Translations under genes and position numbers: made by a program
The notes under the pieces: generated by a model
The model's input: only the letters and a program-made list of their open reading frames with translations
What the model was told of the DNA's origin: nothing
Database searches by the model: none
Source of the DNA: Diadema setosum
Taxonomy: Eukaryota; Echinodermata; Echinoidea; Diadematoida; Diadematidae
Reading direction: 5' to 3'
Length of the DNA stretch: 64,000 bases
Assembly (NCBI GenBank): GCA_033980235.1
Contig: CM067064.1
Coordinates: forward strand, 5,497,001 to 5,561,000
Part shown: positions 1 through 13,056 of the stretch, in pieces
Position numbering within the stretch: the stretch's first letter is position 1
Layout: each line of letters opens with the position of its first letter

Positions 1-993
1 CAGCATCAGTCTTTCTCAGAAGTCAGACATGGCAACAAGTCACGCGATGCAATCGATAGACATATTGTATAGCCTCTCAAGGTCAATTTGAAGTTAGCCG
101 AGCTCCTTTTCTTTCTCTCTCTTTCTGTTCATCGATCCTCAGTAATCTGCAAGAGATGAAAACAAGTAAATAACTCATGAAACAATCGCCTGAATCTCTT
201 GAAATTTGTATACGGTAATTGATAAACATCAATCCTATGTTTATGACATTTTTATGTAAATGGGCATAATCACAAAGGCAGGACATATTTACGCAATGTA
301 ATGCAATAGAAAGGCTCTACAAGTACTAATATCCATTTCAGCCATCTAAAACGCTTCATTTTATCATGATTATTCAACTTTAATACTAGTAAATCCTCTT
401 TTTATCTACTTGCTTGGGATCAGTAAATTTGAAGAACAACAATGCGATGTGTCAAAAAAAGAAGACAGACTTCTGCGTCGCACGTTTTTGATGAAGATCG
501 CGAAACATATCAAAGAGTAAGGAAAATGCTTTCGTCGGCCTTGCATGCACAAATCCCAGTTGTCTCGCTTGGGCAACATTGTCTTGGCCCTTCTGAATGC
601 CTGGAAGAACTTTTATTTCTATCATGAACATGTTGAAACCCTGTTTGCCCATACAACTTCGATGAGCTTTAATACAAAATTACATTAATCTAATTTCTGT
701 TTTCAAGATATTTGCTTCATTATACTTATGAATGATATATATTGCTCTTGACATGCTTGATGTATCTGTTTCATGCTTTGTATGGCTCTTTTGGGGAAAT
801 GTGATCTTTCTTTTCTTTTCCTTTTTTTTTTTTTGTCGTACATCATTATTATGAGTCGTTGTAAAACCATGCATTGAATTGAAATAAAGTGGATTGACAT
901 AGCAATTGAACACTGCGAATTATAAATGATGAAAATATTACGACTGTGAATCGGAAGCTGAAAAGGTAGTGGACAATGATTTTCCTACAAGGT

Positions 994-1380
994 TTAAAGG
1001 GATCGTATAGTTTTGGTTGAGACCTAATTTCAGGTTTCTAACATTTTTGGTGAGGTAATGAGAAACCTCTTGTAAAATATGAAAGAGCGTGTAATTCCAC
1101 GAGGAATTCAACGTTTATTTGTTGAAATTGGTTGTGAAATAGCTGAGATATCCAAAACAGAGCGATTCTAGTAAAGTGTGGGACCCACACTTTATTACGA
1201 TCGCTTTGTTTTACTTTGTTTTTGGATGTTTCAGTCATTCCAAACCCGATATTCATCGAATAAATTTTGAATTCCTCCTAAAATGGTGTACACTGTACTA
1301 TTTCATAAGTGTTTTCTTGGTATCTTGCAAAAAGTTAAAGCCCAATTCTCATCTCCACCAATACTGTACCATCCCTTTAA
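994..1380. mobile_element. Foldback MITE, TTAAAGGGAT ends (copy A)
   Basis: The element starts TTAAAGGGAT and ends ATCCCTTTAA. Its two halves are imperfect inverted repeats that meet at an AAGTGTGGGACCCACACTT centre near 1178-1196. No transposase is encoded, so it is a non-autonomous DNA-transposon-like element. A second member lies at about 48872-49243, with the same palindromic centre (AAGTGTGGGTTCCACACTT) and the same AGGGAT/ATCCCT ends. Confidence 0.75.
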
Positions 1381-4186
1381 GGCGCGTAACAACAGAGCGG
1401 AAATAAAATTCTCTCTAAGATTCGATGCGAGGAAGACATTGCTTCAATGATTGCATACCAAGAATGGTATCTCCTTTTCAAGAATCATGAATGTGGTTAG
1501 GATCAAGGCTAGTTGTTTCCCGTTTTCTTTTCAAATCTCATTCGTTTCTGTAACATAGATAAAATTATTGTTTTGTCTGAGGTTCACACGGTATTCTCAT
1601 TCGAAATATATTTTCTTTCCTCTATCCTTTTTTCTTTGTTTGATGGTAGTTTCTGCTTCTTTTTCATTGTCTTATCAGAAATGTTATAACATGACGTGCT
1701 GAATAAACAGAACTATGTTTTTTCACTTGTATCTCTGAGAGATGTGGAATATAGGAAACTGTTTTGAAATAGAACAGCAACAACAGTCTACAGTTACAAA
1801 CGGTGTTTACAGACGTGGTCGGTAATTTCTTGTTTTATAAGCAAGGTTTTATGAGATTTTTAAAGACATCGCTTCACTGGACCATATCTAATCATCCATG
1901 CCGAAGAGTCACCCGCCAAGACGACCTACAATGCGATAAGAGAACCCAGTATACCTACACTACAGGATACCTGCATTTTTCTCTGAAAAAATGTCACCTA
2001 GTGCCTACAGGGCGTTGTCCCCGCCGCCTGCTGTTGATCTAATCGCACCCTTGTATAATAATAAGAGCTCTTACGTTGTGGTATTATCTGATGAAGGACA
2101 TATTCGGCATGCCGAAAGTTCACATTAATTAGGATAAGGGGCTTATTTTTCTTGCACAAATGTACATGATACCATAATATGAAGGGCAGGTCATATGAAA
2201 GATCAGAATGATTAAGCCTGTAATTCTGTGCACGACGATGCTTCATAGGATTTTTCCTAACTTCATAACTTTCACGTATACGCTCCTTTTCAACGGTTGC
2301 GCATGACAAAAAGGAAAATAATCTACTCAAAAATGGTCAATACACTGTAACGTCGCAACAGCCGAGCATTTTATGTTATGTGAAGATGATTAACAGCAAG
2401 AGAGAGTGGAATCGGTTATAAAAAGAGTAAACTTTACAAGAAAGTCCCGCCAATGTAGGATAAACCTAAATAATATGGGTGTGACTTGCATTTCTGCTGG
2501 AGAATATGATTGGTTTGGTTTGATTGAATTGATGTATTAAATATCTTGCATGGATGTCGGGTGTCCTGGAGTGAACATTGGACTATAGTGCTAGTAACAA
2601 CAGTGTGTATTCAGGTTGCAGGTAAAGGAACACTTCCCTCATGGCGTGTTGCTATTCTGCTTGGCCACTTTATATCTACTTTTGATTTTCTTGAGAATTT
2701 GTTGATCTTCCTTTTTTCGCTAAAATATTGAAAGACATTTCAGATTTTCAATCCTAAATCCAGACTTGGATCGAAAAGATTTGTAACCATAATATTATGG
2801 CAATGTCATCACGTACTTACACTGGGAACTAAGGAATTTCTCACACATATTCTAAATCAGTCTACAGGGTATATTTCAGGAAAATCCTTACCTCAGTACG
2901 TTGTCCTCTCATCAAGGGGCTGATTCTTTGCTACTGAGAATCAGTCGAAACTTGAAGACAATTTCTGCCATCTCGAATTTTGTTTGTGTCTTCTGCACTT
3001 CTAATCAGCCCTCTCACATCTACAGATCCGTGGCCATGTTTTACACTGACATGTACCAATAATAATGTCTTAAAACGCTGCCTCACACATCAGGGCGAAA
3101 CGCCTCTCCAATGTCCAAAATCGTTCTTGATGTCATAATTTTTAAACCGTGTATAGATCATCAAACGATAAGCCGTATCTGTTTTAAGACTTAGAAATGC
3201 CTGGAAAGGAGCCAAAAATGTCAAATATTTGACTTTTCCAAACTTGCAAAAGCACGGGGTCAGCGGCATCGAGCACTAGCGTGTTCTTCGCAGGCGAGCA
3301 ATGCCCTCTTGTCGTAACCAAAGCAATGCGCATGGCGAACACCGTTTTACATCTACGGGACCGTGTTTTCGCACTGTACTGCTGAAAACGCATGAAAGGG
3401 AAATCGATGGGTTACAAACGCAGATTCTATGGTCCCTATCTCCATACGTTTATTGTCCTCGAACGTTGAATCGATTTCTCCCGACCCTTTCAGATGAGTA
3501 ACTATATTGCCTCAGCTTTGTTGTTTACTTTCTTTCATCCTGTGGAATAATGTTAACAACGCATTTGGGCCCCAATAATCGTCAAATCAAAACTTGTTAC
3601 GCTCTGTTTGAATACACGGACCCCGCTTGACGTAATGACCAAACAATAACATTATTCATTTCGATGTTGAGTGTGAGAATAAGAATTTGTTTCCTTAACT
3701 CTGATATTTAATGATGAAATCTAATATTAGGAAACAAAAACAACAACAAAAAAAAAACTCGTCATGTAACTCGCTGCCTCCGATAATTATACTGTACGAT
3801 TGCGTCTGTATTATGACGTTATACCTGCTGCTAGGAGTTAGAAATCACCACAGCAAATATATCAATGATGGTATACTAGCGACTTAAAGTGTCAAAGAGC
3901 AAAGTCTAATTTGACTGTGCATTATTTTGATCATAGTGATAGTAGATAGTGATGATACTGATTGGGTTGATGTTAAAACATCTTTGAGCATTCATTGTTT
4001 GCGAACTTAGCGCAATGCTTAGATTGTAACTCGAAGTCTCCTCTGTCATTGACTTTAATTATTAAAGGACTTTTCGGGAGAGAGAGAGACTTGAGGGAGA
4101 GAACGAGAGATGGAGGGAATGAAAGAAAGAGGAGTGGGAAAAGAAAGAAGAGGGCTGGGGAGAGACAGAGAAAGAGAAGAAAAAAA

Positions 4187-4235
4187 CATGTTGATAGACA
4201 GACAGACAGACAGACAGACGGACAAACAGACTGAC
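4187..4235 (+). repeat. (GACA)n microsatellite
   Basis: A run of GACA units with a few substitutions follows a GA-rich stretch that starts near 4080. The apparent open frames through it are repeat translations. Confidence 0.9.
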
Positions 4236-4911
4236 AGAGGTTCGCGTTCAGATCGACGGTTTTGCATAATTGCATGGACTCAGACAAATATCTAAATCGT
4301 TATCGCTTTCGAACGCAAGTGCTCAACCCAACATGACGGTCCATACAATGTATACATGATTTCTCTTGACCATGGGACTGCCATGTACTTGCGTATGATA
4401 TGCAGCACTGAACTTTTCTCAGTATTATAGTATCACTACATCACTATTGAACGTTGCTACGTATCATTCAAGACTTAGAGTTGATATCTTGATAACTATT
4501 TCACACGCACGCACACTCACATCGCACAGACACATAAGCGCAGCTTCAGTCGCCTTCAGATAACAGACCAATGGCAAATTTTAAAAGACGGAGACATTGC
4601 GCTATTTATGAGTATAGACAGGAACGTTTTCAGGTGTTTTCATGAGGTGCGCTGACACTGAAATGATGAAAACGTATTCATTGTCGCAAACTTTGATGAT
4701 AATCTTTTTTCGCTGATCAGATTCATTGCTTGAATATCATCATCGTTTTTCAAACATCTCTCTCACTCTCCTGGCCTTCTCTTTAAGGTAAACCATGGGC
4801 AGAATTGTATAGAAAGTATGTGGAAATGTGTGACCACATGATGAACAATATCTGGTCACCTGGAATCGAACAGAAGACGTGGATGAATCAGTCTGTAGTG
4901 TGTTCTTGTTT

Positions 4912-5002
4912 TTTATTCATTCATTCATTCATTCATTCATTCATTCATTCATTCATTCATTCATTCATTCATTCACTCACTCATTCATTCATTCATTCAT
5001 CC
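4912..5002 (+). repeat. (ATTC)n microsatellite
   Basis: About 22 ATTC tetramers with two CTCA-type interruptions near 4975. Both forward frames translate as Ser-Phe-Ile-His repeats with no other protein features. Confidence 0.95.
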
Positions 5003-7121
5003 ACTTATTCATGTTTGTTTGTTTTTCAACATGGACACTTGCGTCAGCCAAAGGCTGTTCTTCCACAAGTCCATGCATCCTATAAAGAAACAGTTACATA
5101 ATATGATAAAGTAACATACAGGAACAGAATATACAAAAACCATTGAAATATACAATCAAAATACACACACAAACACACACACAAATCAAAAAACAACATC
5201 AACATTTGAAATTACAGGCTAATCGCATTAACAGCTTTATTAGATATGACTGAGAGCATAAAACTGTCCTCGTTTTTTTCCCAAGGTTTACAACACATAC
5301 AACTGAGAAAAAGATGAGATACAATGTAAGTCACCCATATTCACACAACAGAGGGATGACATAGGTGATCATAACTCAGATTTAAAAAAAAAAAGAATAA
5401 GAAAAGAGAAGTGACGTAAAGTGAATGAAAAATGTAAAATGGGATCACCTGACTGTAAAGAGTTGGAATACACAAAAGTGAGAGATAATTGCAACGCTTG
5501 ATGGGTAACTCAGGTGGTGGATCATTACCCATGATGGAATGGCAGTATTGGAGTTATCATCCAAAAAGAACTGCAATAGTTTGCTTAATAGATATTCCAT
5601 ATTTCTTACACGAGAACATTTGACCGAATTAATAATACATGTGCTCATTGCTTCGTGTATTAAAAAATTGTATTGGGCACCAGCCAGTTGAAAGCGGGTG
5701 AACCTCTGAATACGAGTTTGCGTCATAGAGGCTAAGAAGATAAATACGAATCATGTGAAATGCAATAGAGAGTGACGTCAATATTAGAAAGATGAATAGG
5801 ATATTAATTTAAGTAGAGGATATTACTTGTTGCGATCGCCAAAGAGCTGTGTTCGAGAAACCTGACCCATGCAAAGACGTACCATGGAAGTAACCGCTGT
5901 CAGTGACCATTGTTTTTCGAACTTGTCCCAAAGTCGGAGGGAAGGAATTTATTGATAATGCCGACATTCCATTGATCTACTGTTGTGACCCCCGCGGTGT
6001 TGTATTATTCTCGGCGAGGATAAAGTGGTTAATCAAGGTTAAACAAGTGGTGTCCTATTCAAGACCTCATTAAAGTTGCATCGATATCAGACGATATGAA
6101 AAAAGGGCGCCGCTTACGCTCCTGACAGAGTCACGTTGATCTCTTACCGCCACTTCGCATTACTGTAACTTGTTTCGGAGCTCAGCGCTATACCAGGGAG
6201 GTGAGCCTCCCTGGCGCTACTGATCAAGCCCTCTCCACCCCACCCCCTCTCTCCCTCTCTCTTGTTCTTATCTCTTCCCCCCCCCCCTGCTTTCCCGCCA
6301 TTTTGAAGCGTTAATTGTCACAATCTGAGATTACAAACTAATTAACACCAGGCTTAATGAAAATACCATGTTTTATTTTATTTTGAACGTTGAAGAAAAT
6401 ATTAATAATAATTATGGAAAATTGCTCTTAAATTATCAACAATGAGCAAGCACAAAAAATGAACAAGACAAGGAACATCAGTGTCCAACAGGAACGCATT
6501 ATGAGGTATGAATTTGAATCGGGTCATTTTGAAAACTGTGGGTAGGTTAGAAGTAGTGCATTCATTGTGATTATCTTTCAGCGCGAGTAGAAGTTTCTAT
6601 GAGCCTTTCTTTACTTGGTGTTATTTACGAAAGCGTTCATACTATTTGCAGAGCTGAAACTGCACTGGGCAGTGTAAAATACCAACCTTTGTGCGAGCTA
6701 TTCTTCCGTGCATGGTTTACTTTTGTCCTTATAGGAATACACGTTACAACAAAATATTTTTAGAATCGCTTGGTGCCCCGTGGCCCACGTGCGAGAGAAA
6801 TATACGGAGTAGGCATGGGAAACGAAAATTATGGGAAGTGTAATGACATTGGGCAGGAGAGCAAAGAAATTTGACTACTTCATATTTGACAACAGTTAAA
6901 AAACCAACACGGTACCGTCTGCATGCACTCCAGCAGTAATTACGTTGGTCGTGTGGAGTTTAGATAAAAATTCCCTCTATTTTTTTTTTCAGAACTGTAG
7001 TTTGCATGCTGAATTAATTGTCATGGTTTATACTCTTCCCGAATGATTGCTCAGACATATTCTGTAAGAATTTGCGTCAAAGATACTGTCAAAAGGAACT
7101 CGTCTGATATGGCGCTACAGC

Positions 7122-7330
7122 AGGGGCGGATCCAGGAATTCCGTAAAGAGGGGGCGCCTTTACAAAATTAAAGGGGATGAGCGCACGCACCCCACCCCAA
7201 TTGTTTTCTTTTTATTTCTTTTGTTTTATCCTCCCCCCCCCCCCTCAAAAAAAGAAATAAAGAAATAAATAAGGGGGCCGGGGGGGGGGGGGGGGACGCG
7301 CGTCAGGCGCGCCCCCGCCTGGATCCGCCA
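7122..7330. mobile_element. Short inverted-repeat element with GGATCC ends
   Basis: The ends are GGGGCGGATCCAGG (left) and CCTGGATCCGCC (right), an inverted repeat of about 12 bases. The interior holds C-tract and G-tract runs. A related right-hand end (CCTCTGGATCTGCCACTG) is seen near 17782-17799. It has no coding capacity. Confidence 0.6.
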
Positions 7331-9969
7331 ATGGGCTACAGTCATACAATCGCCCTTATATATGTTTTGCTGACGCGAATAAGCAGTTACAGCAGATCAA
7401 ACTAAATCAAAAGTCACGTTAACTTATAAATTGATTGTGTCACTTTTTGTTACCTTCGAAAAAGTCAGAGCAGGTGGCAATAACATTGGGTTTTCATACA
7501 AGGGTACACGGACTGAAGAATCAAATAAGCCGAAAACGAAATACAAGGAAAAATTGTATCGTCTGCGTATTTCATTTGTCATGCCACCCCTACCTCTGTC
7601 AACAAACAACAAAAGTGGCCTTATTCATTATTGCCAATCGATGTATTAAAAAAAATATAGAGTTAAACCATATACGAGCATTACTCCTTAGCAGCGCTAT
7701 GAGGAGGAAGAAAAAAAAAAAGGAAAGTCGAGGTGTCACAAGAGCTCTGATCTCGTCTCATAACAACATCCAAAGACTGTCAATCACGCTTTTTATGCAA
7801 TGACCAGTTAACGAGGTTTGAATAACGGCGATTACCAATGGTCATTACACAGAAGAACAAAACAAAAACCAAACGAACAATAGAACATCAAGAGGCTTCG
7901 GCCATTGTGCATTTCTAGCTTCTTTTTAAATGCAACTATCATTATCTTTGAGGAGGTGGATTCAGTGTCAAGTTCAACTCTGTCCACGTTTGTTTTATTG
8001 ACATCCTGTCAAGAAGATGATGATGTCAGTACTGAGAAAAAGAGATCTTCTTGGTTGTATTATATTTCAATAGAGAGCTTTCTAAGGAGGTGTCACCAGT
8101 GCCCTTAATTGACTTAAGCAGCTGATTGAGGTGTAAGGTGTCTTAGATAAGCTGACCCCATCCCTTGCCGCATACACCCACCTTTTGTTTCGTTTTGTCT
8201 GTCATTGTTTTCATTGTCCATTCAATCTCAAGTCTCTGCGAAACTGTTAACTTGACTTAGCATGACCTGCTCTTCAGCATCGTGATCGACGAAACGTAAC
8301 TAATCCATTTTCACAACTCGTCAATCAAGTGTCAATCAAGCAGGAAGAATAAGATTAGCTGATGGGAAATCGGATGTATAGAAGGGTGCTCAACTCGGTG
8401 TCAAGCATGTCAAACGTGAATTCAATGAAAGATTAAAAAGTGAATGAACGACTCTGTTCCTCCTTCTTTTTCTTTTCATTCTGACAGGTGAATTAATGAA
8501 CTTCATCTCTTTGCACGCTCAAGATTACAATGCACAGGATTACCACGCACGCACACACACACACACACACACATCCTTACACATAGTCAATTTTAATTAA
8601 GAAAAGAGGTGTTCTAATCTTTGATTTCAGTGCATGAAATATTCTCTAATTAAGGGCGACAGAATTCATTTGTTGAAAAAGAAAATCTGAGAAAACATTT
8701 TGTTGATGACAATAGCGTAAAAAAGAAAGAACTCATAAATTTTTGAGAAGAAGTAGAGCATACTGAATTGACTGCGTTTATACAAATCAATGACTTTCAG
8801 GCCATCAAGGATTAGAAACTGACTAGTACACATACTCTGCAAACACGATATCAAACGTTACTACAGATGATTAGCAAACACTTTATTTTCTGCATTTCAT
8901 CATAGACTATTGTGGATGAGGTAAATAAGATACAGTAAAGCACAACAGGCCGAAATTATTTGTACGACACTGTGTGGCGTCACGGAGGTGAAATTCCAAG
9001 AATTAGAAACAAAGTTTCAAAGACAGACTTTGCCATCACCGAGTAAAATATAGTAATTACATGAAGTGGAAGAAAGTTACTTGACTGTATGACAGACTAT
9101 TCTAGATGAGATAATGCTATGTTGACCGCATCATATCTCTCACGTCTCCGAGGACACAGACGAACGGTCTTCGTGATTTTGATGAGTAGTACTATTCTAA
9201 TAGAACTGAATAAAGGCGATGAAATGCGTCATTTCGAATGACATAGGAGACATTGACTGTCTGGCAGAATATCCTGTGCAAGGCAGCAGCTAGCACATTG
9301 CAGCGTGTAACAAAATGCCTCTGACGTTATTGAGGAACGAATGTAAGGATTTGATGGGGTAAGGACCAATAACAAACAGGGGCAATTTTGTTTATGCGAC
9401 CAGTTATTGCCAGCGATCTTGATAGGCCCAGAACTGATCGAGTGCCTGCAGTGACGCACATCTTTCATCCGCAATTCCCGTCACGCTGAGTGGGTCTTTT
9501 TTTCGTGTACATCCTGAACAAAAACCACAATGGTCCCTGTCGCGCAAGACAGTAATTACCGGGGGATAAGGGTGCTTGCATCCTTTGTGTTGCGCCTCTA
9601 TATTTAAAGGTTTTACAATGTATCTGGAAATAGAAACCAAAACAGAATAATACCCTTGATTGAACAAGGCGAGGAAAGAGGGCGCGTGTGCGTATGTGTG
9701 TTTGGGAGGGGGATAATAAAGTACAAAGTCATGTAGACATGACGTTAGTTGAGAGGTGTCATCAGCTGCGCAACGGTTGCCGTAGGAGCTGTCACGTGTT
9801 ACTAACACTTCACAGTCTGAACCGATTTTTTACAACTTCTCGAAAGATTTCAAACCACTGAATTTGGGAGCACAAGCTTTAGACTTCATATCCTGAAACA
9901 AACTTCGACAAAGTTGTACCGACAGCCAGCACGTTACTCCTCCTTTTTCCCCTGCCAATCCGTACTGAG

Positions 9970-11079
9970 ATGAAAGAATCAGGAGACATTCGTCGGGGTT
10001 CAATCTTCGGCAAGCGACCCCGTTCACCTCCCGAGGAGAAAACCCAGTGCGAGAGAGATATAAAGCGAAAGGATGCGAGCAGCACGCCGAGAACCTCATC
10101 CAGACTACGCAGCCTGCTTTCTGCGAATGACCAGACAGACTGCCACTTCGACTATGACGTCAACGGCATCGAGACTCGAACACCAAGCCCGTCGAATCAC
10201 AATGTCCCTGGCTCCCCGCCGCCGCGCAAGCTGCCCAGCAGACTCAAACGCGTCCTCCTCTTCGAGAACGCCATGGAGCAACGCCTTCTCGATCAGCAAA
10301 TGCGCAGATTCGAAGCCCAGCAACATCGCGAGGCGGTTGCCATGGCAACGGATATCGTTCGCGTTCGAGAGTCGTCGGCGAGGATGATGCGAGAGGTTGC
10401 GAGACTCACGAGAGAGAAATCGGCTAGCAGTACGAGGACCGGATGTGCCAGCTTGCCACCCATCCTTCTGGATTCAAGTAATTCGATGGTGTACAGTCCA
10501 CAACGTCTCCCGTCCAGCCCGACGGAAGTCATTCGTCAAAGGGCGTTGAAAAAGAAAGCGAACTCAGCAGGTCTATTCCTCCCCAAGTTGTCACACGACG
10601 AGAAAGCGTCACATCGCAAAGGCAAGTCCACCAACAAGCGTGGCATACTACTCACCTTACCCCAGGTTTTGGACTCAAAATACGGCATTACCACCCGTCC
10701 AGGGAGAACATCACAAGAGTTACCACCTACTCGTTCGGAGCGGGACACGCACGCGGCGCTGACGGAACGATGTCTGAACGACGACCGCTTCAAACGACTG
10801 GAGGAAAGTCTGCTACCGATGTCAACCGTTCGCGACCTCGAGGAACGACTGGGCCCAAACGCTGCTAAACATCCAAAAGAAATTGACAGTACCGATGACA
10901 ACAGTGGGTACCTCACCTACGACGAGTACTCCGACTTCGACAGCGAAGACGATGAAAACGATGAAGACGATGAAGACGATGAAGGATTGATAGCTCCATG
11001 TCCATCACGAGCTCATCCGAACACACCTGTGACGGGACTGCGTAGACTCAGCTATGATATAACTGTGAATGAATTGTGA
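9970..11079 (+). CDS. Uncharacterised intronless 369-aa protein
   Basis: I do not recognise this protein. The frame is open for 369 codons, is much GC-richer than its surroundings, and has an in-frame TAG at 9880-9882, so the ATG at 9970 is the first in frame. Residues 1-90 are basic and Ser/Pro-rich, with KRPRSPP and TPSPSN motifs that look like nuclear-localisation or phosphorylation sites. Residues 94-150 form one long charged helix, probably a coiled coil (LLFENAMEQRLLDQQMRRFE and following). Residues 190-225 are Lys-rich. Residues 260-297 are again helical. Residues 308-338 are an acidic tail with repeated EDD/DED, and the last 25 residues are ordinary. No catalytic motif or membrane segment is visible. 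An intronless gene beside multi-exon genes could be an old retrocopy or a lineage-specific gene. Function unknown; reality of the gene is likely. Confidence 0.8.
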   Translation: MKESGDIRRGSIFGKRPRSPPEEKTQCERDIKRKDASSTPRTSSRLRSLLSANDQTDCHFDYDVNGIETRTPSPSNHNVPGSPPPRKLPSRLKRVLLFENAMEQRLLDQQMRRFEAQQHREAVAMATDIVRVRESSARMMREVARLTREKSASSTRTGCASLPPILLDSSNSMVYSPQRLPSSPTEVIRQRALKKKANSAGLFLPKLSHDEKASHRKGKSTNKRGILLTLPQVLDSKYGITTRPGRTSQELPPTRSERDTHAALTERCLNDDRFKRLEESLLPMSTVRDLEERLGPNAAKHPKEIDSTDDNSGYLTYDEYSDFDSEDDENDEDDEDDEGLIAPCPSRAHPNTPVTGLRRLSYDITVNEL

Positions 11080-11409
11080 ATTAAAATGACAGTTAATAAT
11101 CACGAAAATATCGAAACTTCAGGAACATTGCAACTGCCTAATTCTGCTGTACCGTTGCGTGAAACAGCGACGAGTATCATCTGGAATTGTCAAGATGAAG
11201 TTTAGGGAGATGTACCAAACATTTATTCAATGATGTACCCAGCAGGGAAGTGGATATATCCTATTGATTTACTGAAATGTTTGTTGTTGCTGAGAAAATT
11301 CTCATTACTTACGTCGCCTGTTTGTGTATAATCCGACTTAAAAACAAAAATCAGTAAGTCGTCTCTATGAATATCAAGAACAATCAGGTGATGGGTCCGT
11401 CTTTTGAAG

Positions 11410-11432
11410 AATAAAACAATTAAGAAAATAAA
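11410..11432 (+). terminator. Poly(A) signals of the 369-aa gene
   Basis: AATAAA occurs at 11410-11415 and again at 11427-11432, about 330 bases after the stop codon. This is a normal 3' UTR length and supports transcription on the + strand. Confidence 0.55.
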
Positions 11433-12065
11433 TTATATTTATTTTCAGGAATGGAAACGTCAAACTCGTGCACGTGTTTTTCCAGATATTTTGTTCAGTT
11501 ATCATGATTTTTGATTGAGAATCCTAGACTATGTCTGATTGCTCTGTCTGTGCTGTGCTGTAATTTTGCATGCAATTATGAAATATCCACAGCTAGACTT
11601 TTGCTCATAAAGATATAATTATGTGCGGGAAAACAAAATGGGGATGCAGAGACAAAATGTATGTGCGGTTGGGTACGTGTATGTGTGCGTGTGTTGGATT
11701 GAGTTTGTGGCGCGTTTTAGAATTCCATGTCTGTGAAGCATATTATGTCTTGCCCAAAGTATGCTTGTATGTCTTGCCTAAAGTATGCTTGTATTGACCT
11801 CATGATTCGTCTGTTGAAAGTTGAAAGTTTATTGACACAATCATCCCATTTGGGGCATACGAGTTCAAAATCAATACATTATACAAAACATGAAAACATA
11901 CACAAACATAGTGATGTACAGAAACGTTACGGGCACCGCCTGCTAGCACTAAAGCAAGAACTCATAGATATACAAAATTCCTTATACCATATAGGCCTAC
12001 CAACTGAATAATCTTTAATAGTCATATTTACAAACAAAAAATAAAAGTCTCTAGGCTGTTACACT

Positions 12066-12068
<3 letters not shown>

Positions 12069-12130
<62 letters not shown>

Positions 12131-12226
12131 TACATATATATAGCTATATGATAGTATATATCATAAATACAGCCTAATGACTTTTATTTGTTTTTGTAAA
12201 TTTATATATATATATATATATATATG
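12069..12226. repeat. (TA)n arrays
   Basis: A TA dinucleotide array of about 57 bases and, 80 bases on, another of about 24 bases. The 80-base segment between them contains short imperfect matches to the left flank in opposite orientation, as in a foldback element inserted in TA DNA. Confidence 0.8.
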
Positions 12227-12314
12227 ATTAATCACTTATCAAAATATTCAACAATTTCTTTACAGAATTTCGTTTCATTTCGTATAATTGGGCGCATTCA
12301 TTTCTCGTGTGTGA

Positions 12315-12318
<4 letters not shown>

Positions 12319-12362
<44 letters not shown>
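12319..12362 (+). repeat. (GT)n microsatellite
   Basis: Uninterrupted GT dinucleotides of about 44 bases. A further TA run follows near 12386-12412. Confidence 0.9.
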
Positions 12363-12364
<2 letters not shown>

Positions 12365-12963
12365 TAGTTCCGCACTGCCAAGTTGATATATATTATATAT
12401 ATATATATATATGGGGAAATATAGTCAACACTTTATTCTTCGAATCATATACCCGGCGTACTCGATTCGGGGTGCGGTACAACAAGTCACCTCAATGGTG
12501 TCTACATTGCTATTGGTCACCTGTACGTCTAAACTGACCAATCAGGGAGCTTGAATAACTTCTTGAGTTTATTATTGTACACTGTCTCCAGTCACACAAT
12601 ACCGCGTCATAGATTGTACTCTCGTGTCTGTGTGTCAGTGTTTGCCAGTGACTCCACCTTTTCCTCCTTTATCTTTTCTGCTTGTTCACATGCACATACC
12701 TAGTACAGTATATGCACAATTAACTCATTATAGCTTCACAAAACTGAAAATGCACATTCCATGTAAACGTCCAGTCATCACAGCAAAGCTCTAGGCCTAC
12801 TCTTATACCACTAGATTAACTTATATCGGGTATTTGATCAGTTACACGGAATTGTTTGTTTGTTCATTTATGTGTCTATTAGTGTACCTTTATTCTGTGT
12901 ATTGGTATGGGTATGCGCATGCGGGATGTACTCCTCTTTATTACGTCAGGACAAGTCAAACAA

Positions 12964-13056
12964 CCAATCAGCACCTACAGTGATTTTGTGACTATTTGCA
13001 TTATAGTTTATTTGCATATAGTACCCAATGTCTATTTGCATATAGTACCCAATGTC
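12964..13056 (+). promoter_or_regulatory. Three ATTTGCAT octamers and a CCAAT box
   Basis: ATTTGCAT (the POU-factor octamer) occurs at 12994-13001, 13010-13017 and 13034-13041. The last two lie in an exact 24-base tandem duplication (13009-13032 and 13033-13056). CCAATCA lies upstream at 12964-12970. Octamer plus CCAAT is the layout of some sea urchin histone and snRNA promoters, but no such gene follows, so a function is only inferred. Confidence 0.3.

Larger units (their letters stand above)
1..9879. other. Gene-poor 5' region, no recognisable gene
   Basis: I see no coding exon here that I can support on either strand. Open frames are short, AT-rich or made of simple repeats. The stretch contains a foldback element (994-1380), GACA and ATTC microsatellites, a small GGATCC-ended element (7122-7330), a CA run (about 8548-8572), and a 22-base hairpin (CCAGGGAGGTGAGCCTCCCTGG) near 6194-6215. 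The rest is anonymous AT-rich sequence. A short GC-richer island at about 3230-3430 has open frames on both strands but no recognisable protein. Confidence 0.6.

Noticed and set aside
3184..3501. Overlapping open frames in a GC-richer island
   Set aside because: Short, on both strands, with no recognisable protein or splice context. Possible exon remnant but not supportable.
4805..5101. Forward open frames of 98 and 68 codons rich in Ser-Phe-Ile-His
   Set aside because: They are translations of the ATTC microsatellite in two frames.
9404..9808. 134-codon minus-strand open frame just before the 369-aa gene
   Set aside because: Base composition and residues look random, there is no family match, and it is not bounded by splice or poly(A) signals that I trust.
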